Assembly: GCF_018847375.1 (NCBI RefSeq) | Contig: NZ_CP072036.1 | Coordinates: 1,612,001-1,676,000, forward strand | Reading direction: 5' to 3' | DNA from: Akkermansia massiliensis | Lineage (GTDB): Bacteria > Verrucomicrobiota > Verrucomicrobiia > Verrucomicrobiales > Akkermansiaceae | DNA length: 64,000 nt | Shown: positions 21,338-30,482 of the stretch, piece by piece | Numbering within the stretch: the stretch's first letter is position 1 | How the letters are laid out: each line of letters opens with the position of its first letter | Program-made: the position numbers and the translations under genes | Notes under the pieces: model-generated | Databases searched by the model: none | What the model was told of the DNA's origin: nothing | The model's input: only the letters and a program-made list of their open reading frames with translations

Positions 21338-22126
21338 ATGAATCAATCTCTTGAAAAAGCGGAACGCATCCGCGCCTGCAAGAACAGGCGGCACGTGACG
21401 CTGGTGACTGCTTATGACTACCCTACGGGCCGCCTTCTGGATGAGGCCGGCGTGGATATTGTGCTGGTAGGCGATTCCGTGGGAATGGTGCTTCTGGGGT
21501 TTCCGGATACCACCCATGTGACGCTGGACCACATGATTCACCATGTGGAAGCCACGGCGCGCGGCGTGAAGAATGCCCTGCTGGTGGGAGATATGCCCAT
21601 TCATACCTATGATACGGTGGAGCAGGCCGTGCAGTCTGCAAGGAGGCTGTTCCAGGCCGGAGCGGACGCCGTCAAGCTGGAGGGGGGAGCCGCCCAGGCG
21701 GAAAAGATCCGTGCCATTGTGGATGCCGGCATTCCCGTGGTAGGGCATATCGGCCTCTTGCCGCAAAAGGTGCTGGAGGAAGGCGGATATAAAATCAAAG
21801 GGAAATCCTCCGCTGAGGAGGAAGCCCTGGTAAAGGATGTGGAAGCCGTGGCGGAGGCGGGCGCCTGCGCTGTGGTCGTGGAGGGCGTGACGCCTCATGC
21901 GGCCCGCCAGATTACCGTGCATTCCCCCATTCCCACGCTGGGCATCGGTTCCGGCGCGCATACGTGTGACGGGGACGTGGTGGTGATTCATGACCTGGTG
22001 GGGGCGTTCCCGTGGTTTGTCCCGGCCTTCGTCAAACCGCGAGCGGATGTGGCCGGCAGCATGACTGCCGCCGTCAGGGAATGGATGAAGGATTCCTATA
22101 CGGAACCCGGCTCCATCAGTTCATAA
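21338..22126 (+). CDS. panB: 3-methyl-2-oxobutanoate hydroxymethyltransferase
   Basis: First step of pantothenate synthesis: adds a hydroxymethyl group from methylene-THF to ketoisovalerate. 262 residues. Visible: VTAYDYPTGRLLDEAG, DIVLVGDSVGMVLLG (metal-binding Asp), MPIHTY, KLEGG, GHIGLLPQ and VVEGVTPH with the catalytic Glu, and IGSGAHTCDGDVVV. It lies 20 bases after folK; the two are linked through folate cofactors. Confidence 0.95.
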   Translation: MNQSLEKAERIRACKNRRHVTLVTAYDYPTGRLLDEAGVDIVLVGDSVGMVLLGFPDTTHVTLDHMIHHVEATARGVKNALLVGDMPIHTYDTVEQAVQSARRLFQAGADAVKLEGGAAQAEKIRAIVDAGIPVVGHIGLLPQKVLEEGGYKIKGKSSAEEEALVKDVEAVAEAGACAVVVEGVTPHAARQITVHSPIPTLGIGSGAHTCDGDVVVIHDLVGAFPWFVPAFVKPRADVAGSMTAAVREWMKDSYTEPGSISS

Positions 22127-22142
22127 CAGTTGACCGTTGCCT

Positions 22143-23078
22143 ATGCTGGTATTTTCTACATGCTGGAACTCCCACCGCCACCAGGACGGGGAAGAGATGA
22201 TTGATGAAATCCTCTCCCTGGGATTTGACCATGTGGAACTTTCCCACGGCATCAAGCTTTCCCTTCTGCCCGGCATCATGAGGGCGGTGGAAGCCGGAAA
22301 GGTTCAGGTGGCCGGGGTCCATAATTATTTCCCGGCACCCATCGACGAGGTGGGGGACGCTCCGGACAGCAGGCCGTTTACCGCAGATTTGCCGCAGGTG
22401 CGCGCCAAGGCGATTGAGCTGACGAAAAAATCCATGGAGCAGGGGGCCGCCCTGGGCGCCGGATACATTGTGCTGCACATGGGGACGGTGGAACCTCTGG
22501 TGAAGCGTACGGATACGGCTCATTTGCAGAGCCTGGCGCGTCAGGGAATGGTGGAAACGGAGTCATTTGCCGGAACCAAGGGAGAGTTTGTGCGCCGCCG
22601 CAACCGGCTTGCTCCCGTTTATCTGGAACGTGCCCGTGAGGCCATCCGGCAGCTTCTGCCCCATGCTGCGGAACTTGGCGTAAAGCTGGGCATTGAAGGG
22701 CGCAGCCATTATGAACAGGTTCCCAGCGAGGATGAAATGGGCCTGCTGATGCAGGAATTTGGGGAAAATCCCTTCATCGGGTACTGGCATGACTTCGGTC
22801 ATATTCAAAGGAAGCACAATCTCCTTATATTGAATCATGAACAATTTCTCCGCAGGATGTCTTCCCATTTGATAGGTGGGCATGTAAACGACGTCAAGTG
22901 GCCGTCGCGGGACCACCAGGTTCCCCTGCTGGGCGGCGGAGTGCCGTTTGAACGCCTGCTGCCTTTTTTCCCGCATGGAGTTCCGCTCGTCTGGGAACTC
23001 TCCGGACGCGCTTCCGCGGAGGATATCCGTGCGGCGCGCGAATTGTGGACGGAAAAGTTTCCGGAGACGCTGGACTGA
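22143..23078 (+). CDS. Sugar phosphate isomerase/epimerase family (AP endonuclease 2-like TIM barrel)
   Basis: 311-residue TIM-barrel protein of the xylose isomerase-like superfamily. MLVFSTCWNSHRHQDGEEM starts the barrel, with LGFDHVELSHG, VAGVHNYF, YIVLHMGT, KLGIEGRSHYE (Glu metal ligand), FIGYWHDFGHIQ (His/Asp ligands) and HVNDVKW at strand ends. The frame reaches back to TTG at 22137, but ATG at 22143 is preferred. The substrate cannot be told from sequence. 16 bases after panB on the same strand. Confidence 0.82.
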   Translation: MLVFSTCWNSHRHQDGEEMIDEILSLGFDHVELSHGIKLSLLPGIMRAVEAGKVQVAGVHNYFPAPIDEVGDAPDSRPFTADLPQVRAKAIELTKKSMEQGAALGAGYIVLHMGTVEPLVKRTDTAHLQSLARQGMVETESFAGTKGEFVRRRNRLAPVYLERAREAIRQLLPHAAELGVKLGIEGRSHYEQVPSEDEMGLLMQEFGENPFIGYWHDFGHIQRKHNLLILNHEQFLRRMSSHLIGGHVNDVKWPSRDHQVPLLGGGVPFERLLPFFPHGVPLVWELSGRASAEDIRAARELWTEKFPETLD

Positions 23079-23125
23079 CCATCTTGTGATTGTAAATCCG
23101 GCTCATTGGATATAAAGTCGGCACG

Positions 23126-23995
23126 ATGATAGACAAGACGACATCCCGCGTCATTCTGGGCCTTCTGGGAACGGCCTGCATCCTGATTACGGCGTTTGCC
23201 TGGTATAAAACCAGCCATGCCGCCTCTCCGGATGCCGGGATGCGCCATAATATTTATGATGAGGATGTTCCCCGGTCTGCTCCGGTGCCTGTGGATTACC
23301 GGATGATTTTGCTGACGCCCCAGGAGCTGGCAAAGGCTCCGCTGGCGGATGCGTTCACGTCCCCTCTCGGAGATGAAAATGGCGCCTTTACCTATGTTGC
23401 CCAGGGACTGGGTGATATGAATGCCGCCCGTGGAGGGAGGCATACCGGACAGGATTTGAATGGGATTGGTGGCGAGAACACGGATGAGGGACTGCCCGTG
23501 AGGGCCGCCGGACGCGGGTTATTGATTTACGCGGGAGAGCCTTCGCCGGACTGGGGCAATGTCGTCGTCCTGCTCCACCGCCTGCCGGACGGGCGTTTTG
23601 TGCAGAGCCTGTACGCTCATTTGAAAACCGTCAGCGACATTCCTTTGGGGGCGCTGGTGGGGCGCGGAGAGCAGATCGGCACGGTCGGAACGGCGCACGG
23701 CAATTATCTGGCGCATCTGCATTTTGAGATGATTGAATCCATCGCCCATGAAGCGGGAATGCCGGGCTATGGAAAAACGACGTTCAACCGGATCAATCCG
23801 GATGAAGTATTGAAACGATACGCTCCCTCCCCGGAAATGATGATGCCTGATCCCGTTATTGCCCTGAAACAGGTTCAAATGGCGGCGGGATGGGAAAAGC
23901 TGCTGGAGAACCTGTACAAGGACAATAGTATGGAAGCGCTGGATAAAATCCTTCCGGACGACCGTCCGGACACGGAGGAAAAGGGAGACCGCTAA
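23126..23995 (+). CDS. M23-family metallopeptidase (LytM-like), membrane-anchored
   Basis: 289-residue protein with one N-terminal hydrophobic segment (about 10-26, signal anchor), then a zinc endopeptidase domain. Metal ligands are visible as HTGQDLNG (HxxxD) and HLHFE (HxH), with the glycine-rich GNVVVLLHRL and YAHLKTV strands of LytM between them. It probably cleaves peptidoglycan cross-bridges in the periplasm. The C-terminal 50 residues are charged and outside the domain. It converges with the GYF-domain gene, with only 17 bases between stops. Confidence 0.88.
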   Translation: MIDKTTSRVILGLLGTACILITAFAWYKTSHAASPDAGMRHNIYDEDVPRSAPVPVDYRMILLTPQELAKAPLADAFTSPLGDENGAFTYVAQGLGDMNAARGGRHTGQDLNGIGGENTDEGLPVRAAGRGLLIYAGEPSPDWGNVVVLLHRLPDGRFVQSLYAHLKTVSDIPLGALVGRGEQIGTVGTAHGNYLAHLHFEMIESIAHEAGMPGYGKTTFNRINPDEVLKRYAPSPEMMMPDPVIALKQVQMAAGWEKLLENLYKDNSMEALDKILPDDRPDTEEKGDR

Positions 23996-24012
23996 CCCCG
24001 GCGTTTTCCCCG

Positions 24013-24858
24013 TCAGGAGCGTGTGTCCGGATTTTTGGAGACCAGCTCCTGCTGCTTCCTGGTGATTTGCAGGACGCAGACCAGCCACAGAATGCTGGCC
24101 GCCGTCATCAGCGAGCCGATCACCAGAAATGCCGTCAGGTAATGTTCCGCCCCAAAGGGGAAGAGCGCGCACAGGGTCAAAGCCGTGGTAACGAGCAGAT
24201 ACAGCCGCAGCGACCGGGAGGGGGCTTGCAGCATCCATGCCGCCGGATTCTTTGAAGCCCGGTATAATTCCTGAAGGATCAGGGCATTGAGCACCATGCC
24301 GACTACCGGCATGCAGCTCAGGAGGACGCTCAGGAATGGCGTGAACCGCAGCCCCGGAATTTGGAAGCCCTGGACATTGGCGGATGCCCGGTACAGCCAG
24401 ATCAACTGGATGAGCAGGGAAGGAATGAACAGGATGCTGAAAAGGAAAACCAGCGGAACCGCGAAGGACGGCAGGTGAGCCATGTTCTGCTGGATGAGCA
24501 TCTGGATTTCCTCATAATTGGTGACGTTGTTGGAGAAAACAATCCAGCTGCTCCAGAGCATGAAAGGCAGCAGCACGAAGCACGCCAGGATGGATAATTT
24601 GGCAAGCCCGGCCAGAGGATAACGCAAACGGTATTCCTGTTCCGCTGGCTGGTTTTCCTCTTCTGCCTCCTGCAATTCTTTCCGGACGGGGGACATTGAC
24701 GGCAGAACCTGGTCCACAGGCTGCCATCCATCCATGCCCTGTTTCCAGGTGAGCGTTGTTGAGTCGATCACGCCCTGTCCCAGAAATTCACGGACTTCAT
24801 ATTCGGAATAGGCTCTCGGCTGGGAATCGCCGGGGAGTTTCAGGAAGTATTCACTCAT
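24013..24858 (-). CDS. GYF_2-domain multi-pass membrane protein (DUF4339 + DUF4328-like)
   Basis: 281 residues. The N-terminal 60 form a GYF_2/DUF4339 module (YFLKLPGDSQPRAYSEYEV, GVIDSTTLTWKQGMDGWQPV). A charged Glu-rich linker is followed by five or so hydrophobic segments (about 90-110, 130-155, 180-200, 220-240, 245-265). IWLYRASANVQGF and LNALILQELYRASKNP resemble DUF4328 membrane repeats. The function of such proteins is unknown; the GYF-like part probably binds peptides on the cytoplasmic side. Confidence 0.75.
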   Translation of the reverse strand: MSEYFLKLPGDSQPRAYSEYEVREFLGQGVIDSTTLTWKQGMDGWQPVDQVLPSMSPVRKELQEAEEENQPAEQEYRLRYPLAGLAKLSILACFVLLPFMLWSSWIVFSNNVTNYEEIQMLIQQNMAHLPSFAVPLVFLFSILFIPSLLIQLIWLYRASANVQGFQIPGLRFTPFLSVLLSCMPVVGMVLNALILQELYRASKNPAAWMLQAPSRSLRLYLLVTTALTLCALFPFGAEHYLTAFLVIGSLMTAASILWLVCVLQITRKQQELVSKNPDTRS

Positions 24859-25149
24859 TACCTGTATTTTAGAAAAAGAAGCAGGCTCTGGGCAATGGGA
24901 ATTTGACGGATGACTGATAAAGTCCCATGCCAGGTGCCTGGCCTTGAATAAAAGCCATGTCGCAAGTCGTCAGAGCGCCGGGGGCTATTAAATTTCCGGA
25001 ATGGATAGGCTGCTTTTCCTGTGCATATCTCTCCGTACGAACAAGATAATGCTGTTGTGCATGGAACCGCAGGAGAGAGGGCTCAAGCTGGTGTTCAAGT
25101 AAAAGTACGGGGGCAGGAAAGTTTATCAACAAGGTCGCGGAATACACAA
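24859..25149. other. Intergenic stretch, nothing recognised
   Basis: About 290 bases upstream of the GYF-domain gene and downstream of the tRNA-Pro terminator (minus strand). A 102-codon minus-strand frame crosses it, but its start lies inside the terminator hairpin and it has no family signature. Confidence 0.4.
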
Positions 25150-25196
25150 GTCGGAAAAGAGAAAGACCTTGTAACATGAATGAATTACAAGGTCTT
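25150..25196 (-). terminator. tRNA-Pro terminator
   Basis: Perfect 12-base inverted repeat AAGACCTTGTAA (25163-25174) and its complement (25185-25196) with a 10-base loop. On the minus strand it is followed by TCTCTTTTC, so it would terminate the tRNA-Pro transcript 15 bases after its CCA end. Confidence 0.8.
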
Positions 25197-25210
25197 GCAA
25201 TGGGGAAATA

Positions 25211-25287
<77 letters not shown>

Positions 25288-25382
25288 TTGTTTGTGGTGC
25301 GGCGAAGTCTACGGTTGAAAGGAGGGTTTGTCCAGTTTTTTTTATTCGCCGCGGCACTTGGTTGTGATACGGTGCCGGGGTT

Positions 25383-25859
25383 ATGATGGATATGCTGGTA
25401 CGGCTGTATGATTTGCCCGATATTGAAGAAGAGCTGCGGAAGCTGGAGAAGGACGGCATTTTGATCCGGCGGCCGGGGGCTTATGAACGCCATTTGGTGG
25501 CTGGATGGGTAGGCCGGAATTTTTCTCCCAAGTGGGTGAGTGAAACGAAGACTGCATTCTGCCGCCAGCCCATTTCCTGTTATATTGCCACACGGGAGAA
25601 GAAGATTCTTGGCTTTGCCTGCTATGACGTGACGGCGCGCGGTTTTCTTGGCCCCATGGGGGTTGCGGAGGAGGCGCGCAAGAGCGGCGTGGGCAAGGTT
25701 TTGCTGGTTTCCGCATTGAACGCACTCCGTGAGATGGGGCATGCCTACGGCATCATCGGCGGGGTAGGGCCGGCCGATTTTTATGCCCGGACGGTAGGCG
25801 CGATGCCCATTGAAGGGAGCTCTCCCGGCATTTATGTGGATATTCTGCCGGAGCCCTGA
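25383..25859 (+). CDS. GNAT-family N-acetyltransferase
   Basis: 158-residue single-domain acetyltransferase. The acetyl-CoA binding motif A is visible as GPMGVAEEARKSGVGKVLLV (about 99-118), preceded by the strand ILGFACYDVTARGFLG. PADFYARTVGAMPI has the typical C-terminal GNAT beta-bulge region. The acceptor substrate is unknown. It converges on the nitroreductase-like gene across a shared hairpin terminator. Confidence 0.85.
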   Translation: MMDMLVRLYDLPDIEEELRKLEKDGILIRRPGAYERHLVAGWVGRNFSPKWVSETKTAFCRQPISCYIATREKKILGFACYDVTARGFLGPMGVAEEARKSGVGKVLLVSALNALREMGHAYGIIGGVGPADFYARTVGAMPIEGSSPGIYVDILPEP

Positions 25860-25881
25860 TTCCGCCTGTTGCGGAATTCAT

Positions 25882-25946
25882 TTCCGGTTCCGGATGGCCC
25901 CTTTTCCGGCCCATCCAAAGGATGGAACCGGAAGTTGTTATTTTTT
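25882..25946. terminator. Bidirectional terminator between convergent genes
   Basis: Ten-base perfect outer stem TTCCGGTTCC (25882-25891) and GGAACCGGAA (25924-25933), with an inner CCATCC-AAA-GGATGG hairpin and a T-run (TTATTTTTTAT) on the plus strand. It ends the GNAT gene and probably also the minus-strand neighbour. Confidence 0.8.
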
Positions 25947-26519
25947 ATACCCTACCGGATGGCAGAGCATGGGCGTTTGGGGGGAGGCCAGTTTCAGGGC
26001 TTTTGCCAGGGCCTCCTTGTTCATGCTGGCCCGTGGGTAGGTAGCCAGTCCCGTTCCGGAGCAGAACAGGGAGATGTTCTGGGAAACGATGCCAGCGTCC
26101 ATGGCTGCCCAGGGTTCCGCCGTGTCCGTCACAAGAACCAGGCAAACGGGCGCGTCCGCCGGGCGCGCGTCCCCGTCGCTTACGGGGACCATGGCGTGGG
26201 CCTTGTGGTCATAGAGGTAGGAGGCGTCTTTCGTGCATACGTAAATTTTGACGTCCTGCCGGTTCATGGCGGACGGGGCGGTACGCTTGCCGGATTCCTG
26301 GCGGTTGATTCCGTTGGCGGCCCAGAGCAGGTCTGACAGATCTTTTTGGGAGAGCATTTTTTCAGAGAAGCTCCGGATGGATTGGCGGTCGGACAGGGCT
26401 TTCATAACGGGCGCTCCCCGTTCCAGGTCCGGCTTGTCCAGTTTGACGGTTTCCGCGGCGTGAAGAAGGGCTGTGGAGGACAGCCCGGCGGCGAGGAGGG
26501 ACAGGATGATTTTTTTCAT
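25938..26519 (-). CDS. Exported nitroreductase-family (SagB/ThcOx-like) protein
   Basis: 193 residues from the ATG at 26519, which gives a Sec signal peptide MKKIILSLLAAGLSSTALLHA; a longer frame to 26570 would hide it. The mature protein begins as a flavin nitroreductase: MKALSDRQSIRSFSE (Arg residues that bind FMN phosphate), LLWAANGINRQESGKRTAPSA, then VSQNISLFCSGTGLATYPRAS. FMN enzymes of this fold are usually cytoplasmic, so an exported member is uncommon. Electron donor and substrate are unknown. 300 bases upstream of divergent rpsA. Confidence 0.8.
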   Translation of the reverse strand: MKKIILSLLAAGLSSTALLHAAETVKLDKPDLERGAPVMKALSDRQSIRSFSEKMLSQKDLSDLLWAANGINRQESGKRTAPSAMNRQDVKIYVCTKDASYLYDHKAHAMVPVSDGDARPADAPVCLVLVTDTAEPWAAMDAGIVSQNISLFCSGTGLATYPRASMNKEALAKALKLASPQTPMLCHPVGYKK

Positions 26520-26690
26520 GGCTTTGCGGCGGGAGTGGTTGACGGATGCGGATGTTCCGCATTTTCCCATTAGCCGGAATTTAACATGGGGAGGGAGGGC
26601 TACAAGGTTTTTGTGCGCTTGTTTTTGCCGCCATCCGTCGGGGCGCCGCAGGGCCGTAAAAAAATCGGAAGGAGTTTTTCAAGAAAAGCC

Positions 26691-26718
26691 TTGAGTTCTT
26701 GCGTGAAACTGGTATTGA
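26691..26718 (+). promoter_or_regulatory. Candidate rpsA promoter
   Basis: TTGAGT at 26691-26696 and TATTGA at 26713-26718, spacer 16 bases, about 100 bases upstream of the rpsA start. The rest of this gap (26520-26821) shows no gene. Tentative. Confidence 0.3.
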
Positions 26719-26821
26719 AGGCAACCGATTTTTCGCCCGGCGGGGGAAGGCGCCCCGATTGCCCGCCGGCCAATAAGGGGCCATGAGAAAAATCGGCAAT
26801 ACTAACTCATCAACCATTTAA

Positions 26822-28510
26822 ATGAGCACAACTGAACTGGCGGAACTTATTGACAGCAAGTTCCGCGAATTGCGTGAAGGTTCCATCGTTACCGGAACCA
26901 TCCAGGAAATCCGTCCCCAAGTCGTTTTGGTGGACATCGGCTACAAGTCCGAAGGCGCTATTTCCATTTCCGAGTTTGAAGACGAGGAAATCGAAGTGGG
27001 GGACCAGATCGAGGTCCTTCTGGAACGCCTCGAAAACGACGAAGGCATCGTCGTCCTTTCCAAGGAAAAGGCCGCCCATAAGCAGAACTGGGATAAGATC
27101 GTGGGCGTGTACCGCGATGGCGGCCTGGTCAAGGGTAAAGTGAAGAGCGTCGTCAAGGGTGGCCTCATGGTCAACGTTGGCGTGGAAGCCTTCCTTCCCG
27201 GTTCCCAGGTGGATATCATTCCCCCGCGCGACCTGAACGAATACGTGGGCAAGGTTTACGAATTCAAGATCGTCAAGGTGAACGACGACCGCAAGAACAT
27301 CGTCCTTTCCCGCCGCGAAGTGATCGAAGCCGAACGCGCCGACCAGCGCCAGCGCTTCCTTGAAACCGTCAAGGAAGGCGACAAGGTGGAAGGCCTCGTG
27401 AAGAACATCACGGACTTCGGCGCCTTTGTCGACCTCCGCGGCATGGACGGCCTGCTTCATATCACGGATATGAGCTGGGGCCGCGTGAACCACCCGAGCG
27501 AAATGCTCCACATCGGCCAGTCCCTGGAAGTCGTGATTCTGGAAGTGGACCGCGAAAAGGAACGCGTTTCCCTGGGCCTGAAGCAGATGACGGACAATCC
27601 CTGGGCGGACATCGAACGCAAGTACCCGATCAATTCCCATGTCAAGGGCCGCGTGACCAAGCTTCTGCCTTACGGCGCCTTCGTGGAGCTGGAAAAGGGC
27701 GTGGAAGGCCTGGTGCACGTTTCTGAACTGTCCTGGGTCAAGAGAATCACCCGTCCGAGCGACGTGCTGAAGCTGGACCAGGAAATCGAAGCCGTGGTGC
27801 TTTCCATTTCCGTGAAGGAACAGAAAATCTCCCTCGGCGTTCGCCAGCTGGAAGACAATCCCTGGGCGGATATCGAATCCCGCTTCCCGATCGGCACCGT
27901 TATCAAGGGCCAGGTCCGCAACCTTACTCCCTACGGCGCCTTTGTGGGTCTGGAAGAAGGCATCGACGGCATGATCCACGTGTCCGACATGAGCTGGACC
28001 CGCAAGATCAACCACCCCTCCGAAGTCCTCAAGAAGGGCGACGAAGTGGAAGCCATCGTTCTGGAAATCAAGAAGGAAGACCAGCGTGTCTCCCTTGGCA
28101 TCAAGCAGCTTGAGTCTGATCCGTGGGAATCCATCAACGACCGCTTCAAGGTGGGTGACATGGTGACCGGCCAGGTGGCCAAGATCGCCAGCTTCGGCGC
28201 CTTTGTGAACCTGAACGGGGACATCGACGGCCTGATTCACATCTCCCAGCTTAGCGAAGACCACGTGGAACGCGTGAAGGATGTGATCAAGGTGGGTGAT
28301 GAAATCACCGCCCGCGTGATCAAGGTGGACAGCATCGAACGCCGCATCGGCCTTTCCATCAAGGCCGTCAATTACGACACCGAGCAGCTCCGCCGTGAAA
28401 CCGCCTCCTTTGAAGCTCTCCGCCCGAGCAGCGACATGGTGGGCCTGGAACACGCCTTCAACCTGGCTACCCGTGAAAACGAAGAATGGAGCCCTTCTGA
28501 AGAGAAGTAA
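26822..28510 (+). CDS. rpsA: 30S ribosomal protein S1
   Basis: RNA-binding ribosomal protein that delivers mRNA to the 30S subunit. The 562 residues carry six S1 (OB-fold) domains: two divergent N-terminal ones (GTIQEIRPQVVLVDIGYKSEG; GKVKSVVKGGLMVNVGVEAF) and four canonical ones, each with the pattern G..V.G.V....GAFV.L and HxS/T (DGLLHITDMSW, EGLVHVSELSW, DGMIHVSDMSW, DGLIHISQLS). Starts at ATG 26822 and ends at a strong terminator. Weak Shine-Dalgarno use in this group makes S1 particularly relevant. Confidence 0.96.
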   Translation: MSTTELAELIDSKFRELREGSIVTGTIQEIRPQVVLVDIGYKSEGAISISEFEDEEIEVGDQIEVLLERLENDEGIVVLSKEKAAHKQNWDKIVGVYRDGGLVKGKVKSVVKGGLMVNVGVEAFLPGSQVDIIPPRDLNEYVGKVYEFKIVKVNDDRKNIVLSRREVIEAERADQRQRFLETVKEGDKVEGLVKNITDFGAFVDLRGMDGLLHITDMSWGRVNHPSEMLHIGQSLEVVILEVDREKERVSLGLKQMTDNPWADIERKYPINSHVKGRVTKLLPYGAFVELEKGVEGLVHVSELSWVKRITRPSDVLKLDQEIEAVVLSISVKEQKISLGVRQLEDNPWADIESRFPIGTVIKGQVRNLTPYGAFVGLEEGIDGMIHVSDMSWTRKINHPSEVLKKGDEVEAIVLEIKKEDQRVSLGIKQLESDPWESINDRFKVGDMVTGQVAKIASFGAFVNLNGDIDGLIHISQLSEDHVERVKDVIKVGDEITARVIKVDSIERRIGLSIKAVNYDTEQLRRETASFEALRPSSDMVGLEHAFNLATRENEEWSPSEEK

Positions 28511-28540
28511 GCTTATCTACGTAATTCACTGATTGATTTA

Positions 28541-28577
28541 ACCGCCGCGAATAGTGATATTCGCGGCGGTTTTTTTT
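28541..28577 (+). terminator. rpsA terminator
   Basis: Perfect 12-base stem ACCGCCGCGAAT/ATTCGCGGCGGT with loop AGTGAT and an eight-T tail. Confidence 0.93.
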
Positions 28578-28647
28578 CTCATTCCAAATTAGGATGGAAA
28601 AAGTCTTGAGTTAGTTCCGCCTAAGGGATTAACTGTTCTCTTATACC

Positions 28648-29049
28648 ATGTTGGAGCTGACCAAGAGCAATGAGGATTATCTGGAGGCCATCGGGCTACT
28701 GTCTGAAAAGAGCGGAACGGCCCAGGTGCGGGATATTGCAGAGATGCTTAAGGTGAAGATGCCTTCCGTCACGTCTGCCGTCAAGCAGCTGGCGGACATG
28801 GGGCTGGTGGAGTACACCCAGTATGCTCCCGTCAAGCTGACGCCCCAGGGCCGCAGAATCGCGGGAAAAATCATTGTCAGCCACGGTATTTTGTTTGATT
28901 TCCTGAGGGAGGAACTGGCTCTTCCGGAAGAACGCGCCAATGAGGTTGCCTGCCAGATTGAGCATATCATGACCTTTGAGGAGATTGAAAAGCTCAAGTC
29001 CTGCCGGATACGGCCTTTTGAGGGGGCCGGGGAAGATTCTGCCGGATAG
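28648..29049 (+). CDS. DtxR/MntR-family metal-dependent transcriptional regulator
   Basis: 133-residue repressor. An N-terminal winged helix-turn-helix (about 5-65: NEDYLEAIGLLSE, VRDIAEMLKVKMPSVTSAVKQL, GLVEYTQYAPVKLT) is followed by the dimerisation/metal domain with candidate ligands in SHGILFDFLREEL (His, Glu) and EVACQIEHIM (Glu, Cys, Glu, His). There is no C-terminal SH3/FeoA domain, as in short MntR-like members. It would bind Fe2+ or Mn2+ and repress uptake genes; no transporter lies beside it. TTGAGT at 28606 with TTAACT 17 bases later is a possible promoter. Confidence 0.88.
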   Translation: MLELTKSNEDYLEAIGLLSEKSGTAQVRDIAEMLKVKMPSVTSAVKQLADMGLVEYTQYAPVKLTPQGRRIAGKIIVSHGILFDFLREELALPEERANEVACQIEHIMTFEEIEKLKSCRIRPFEGAGEDSAG

Positions 29050-29344
29050 GTTTTAGTTCCGGTGGCGGGCGGGATTTGGACCAAGCCTCCGTTGCGCTTT
29101 GGGTGCCGGCTATCCGGGAAGGACGGGATACCTCCATACACGGCCCTGTGATTCGTTCAGGCTGTGGGATATGTCCTTTCCCCTGCTTTTTCCGATAGCC
29201 GCACTGCCGGGAACAAGGACCTCACGTCCCTTGCCAGAATCTTATGGAGTATCTCCATGAGAAATTTTCCTTGAAAAAAGAATGACCGGGAGAATCGGTA
29301 TTTTGCCCTTTTCCGTTCAGGTGATTCGTGATAGGTTCCCGCGC
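29050..29344. other. Intergenic gap before prfB, nothing recognised
   Basis: 295 bases between the DtxR-type gene and prfB. I looked for SRP RNA, tRNA and riboswitch signatures and saw none; no terminator-quality hairpin is clear. Confidence 0.35.
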
Positions 29345-30464
29345 ATGGATCCCCATATCGCTGCAGATCTCTCGGCGCTCGACACGGCTGTTTTGCACAG
29401 CCGTCTTTCCGAGCTCGGGAGCTATCTTTGACCTGGACGGCATTCAACAACGAGTGGCCGAGTTGGACGAACGCATGAGCGCTCCGGATTTCTGGGATGA
29501 CCAGAATGCCGCGCGGGCGCTGATGGCGGAAGTGAATCCCCTGAAACACAGGATGGAGGCGTTTTCCGCATTGAAATCCCGTCTGGAGGATATTGACGCT
29601 ACCATTGAATTGGCCCAGGAGGCGGATGACGACGACCTGGGCCGGGAGGCCGTGGAGGAGTTTGCCAAATGGCAGAAGTCCCTGGCGGATTTTGAGCTGC
29701 TGACCTTGTTGAACGGCCCGCAGGACCAGGCTTCCTGTTATGTGACCATTCACGCCGGGGCAGGCGGCACGGAAGCCTGTGACTGGGCGTCCATGCTGAT
29801 GCGCATGTACATCCGCTGGTGTGAGCGCCGCGGCTTTTCCGTGACTTATCTGGAAAGCACGGACGGGGATGACGCCGGCATCCGTTCCGTGACCTTGAAG
29901 GTGGATGGAGAGTATGCTTACGGTTATTTGAAGAATGAACGCGGCATCCACCGCCTGGTGCGCATTTCTCCCTTTGATTCCGCCGGTAAGCGGCATACTT
30001 CCTTTGCCTCCCTGGACGCTACGCCGGAGGTTTCCGATTCCATCAGTATTGAGATTCTGGACAAGGATTTGAAGGTGGACACCTACCGTTCCGGCGGCAA
30101 GGGCGGCCAGAATGTGAACAAGGTGGAAACCGCCGTGCGCATCACGCACATTCCCTCCGGAGTGATCGTAGCCTGCCAGAACGAACGCAGCCAGCTTCGC
30201 AACAAGGAGGAGGCCATGAACATGCTGCGCGCCAAGCTGTACCAGATTGAGGAAGACAAGAAGCAGGCGGAAGCTGACCGCCAGTACAGTGAAAAGGGGG
30301 ACATCGGCTGGGGCAACCAGATCCGTTCCTACGTCTTCCAGCCTTACCAGATGGTGAAGGATTTGCGCACGGGCGTGGAGTCCGGCAACATTCAGGACGT
30401 AATGGACGGCAACCTGGACCCCTTCATTGAGGCCATGCTGCGCGGCCACAAGCGCGAACGCTGA
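29345..30464 (+). CDS. prfB: Peptide chain release factor 2 with programmed +1 frameshift
   Basis: Releases peptides at UGA and UAA. The gene starts at ATG 29345 and reads 28 codons, ending ELGSYL then TGA at 29429-29431. The site is TATCTTTGAC with SD-like GGGAG at 29417-29421 just upstream, as in the classic RF2 autoregulation: scarce RF2 lets the ribosome slip on CTT so that reading resumes at GAC (29430). The product is about 372 residues. Domain 2 has the specificity region around SPFDSAGKRHTS, and the catalytic GGQ is in SGGKGGQNVNK. A gene model beginning at 29328 in the shifted frame would be wrong. trmD follows 18 bases later. Confidence 0.95.
29417..29432 (+). promoter_or_regulatory. 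RF2 +1 frameshift signal
   Basis: Internal SD-like GGGAG (29417-29421), a short spacer, slippery CTT (29426-29428) and the in-frame TGA stop followed by C. This is the autoregulatory cassette of prfB. Confidence 0.92.
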
Positions 30465-30482
30465 CGTTTTCCTTCCCTTCTT

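Noticed and set aside
24869..25177. 102-codon minus-strand frame downstream of tRNA-Pro
   Set aside because: Its start overlaps the tRNA terminator hairpin and there is no family signature; kept only as non-coding gap.
26810..28453. 547-codon open frame antisense to rpsA
   Set aside because: Mirror of the repeated S1 domains; rpsA is unmistakable on the plus strand.
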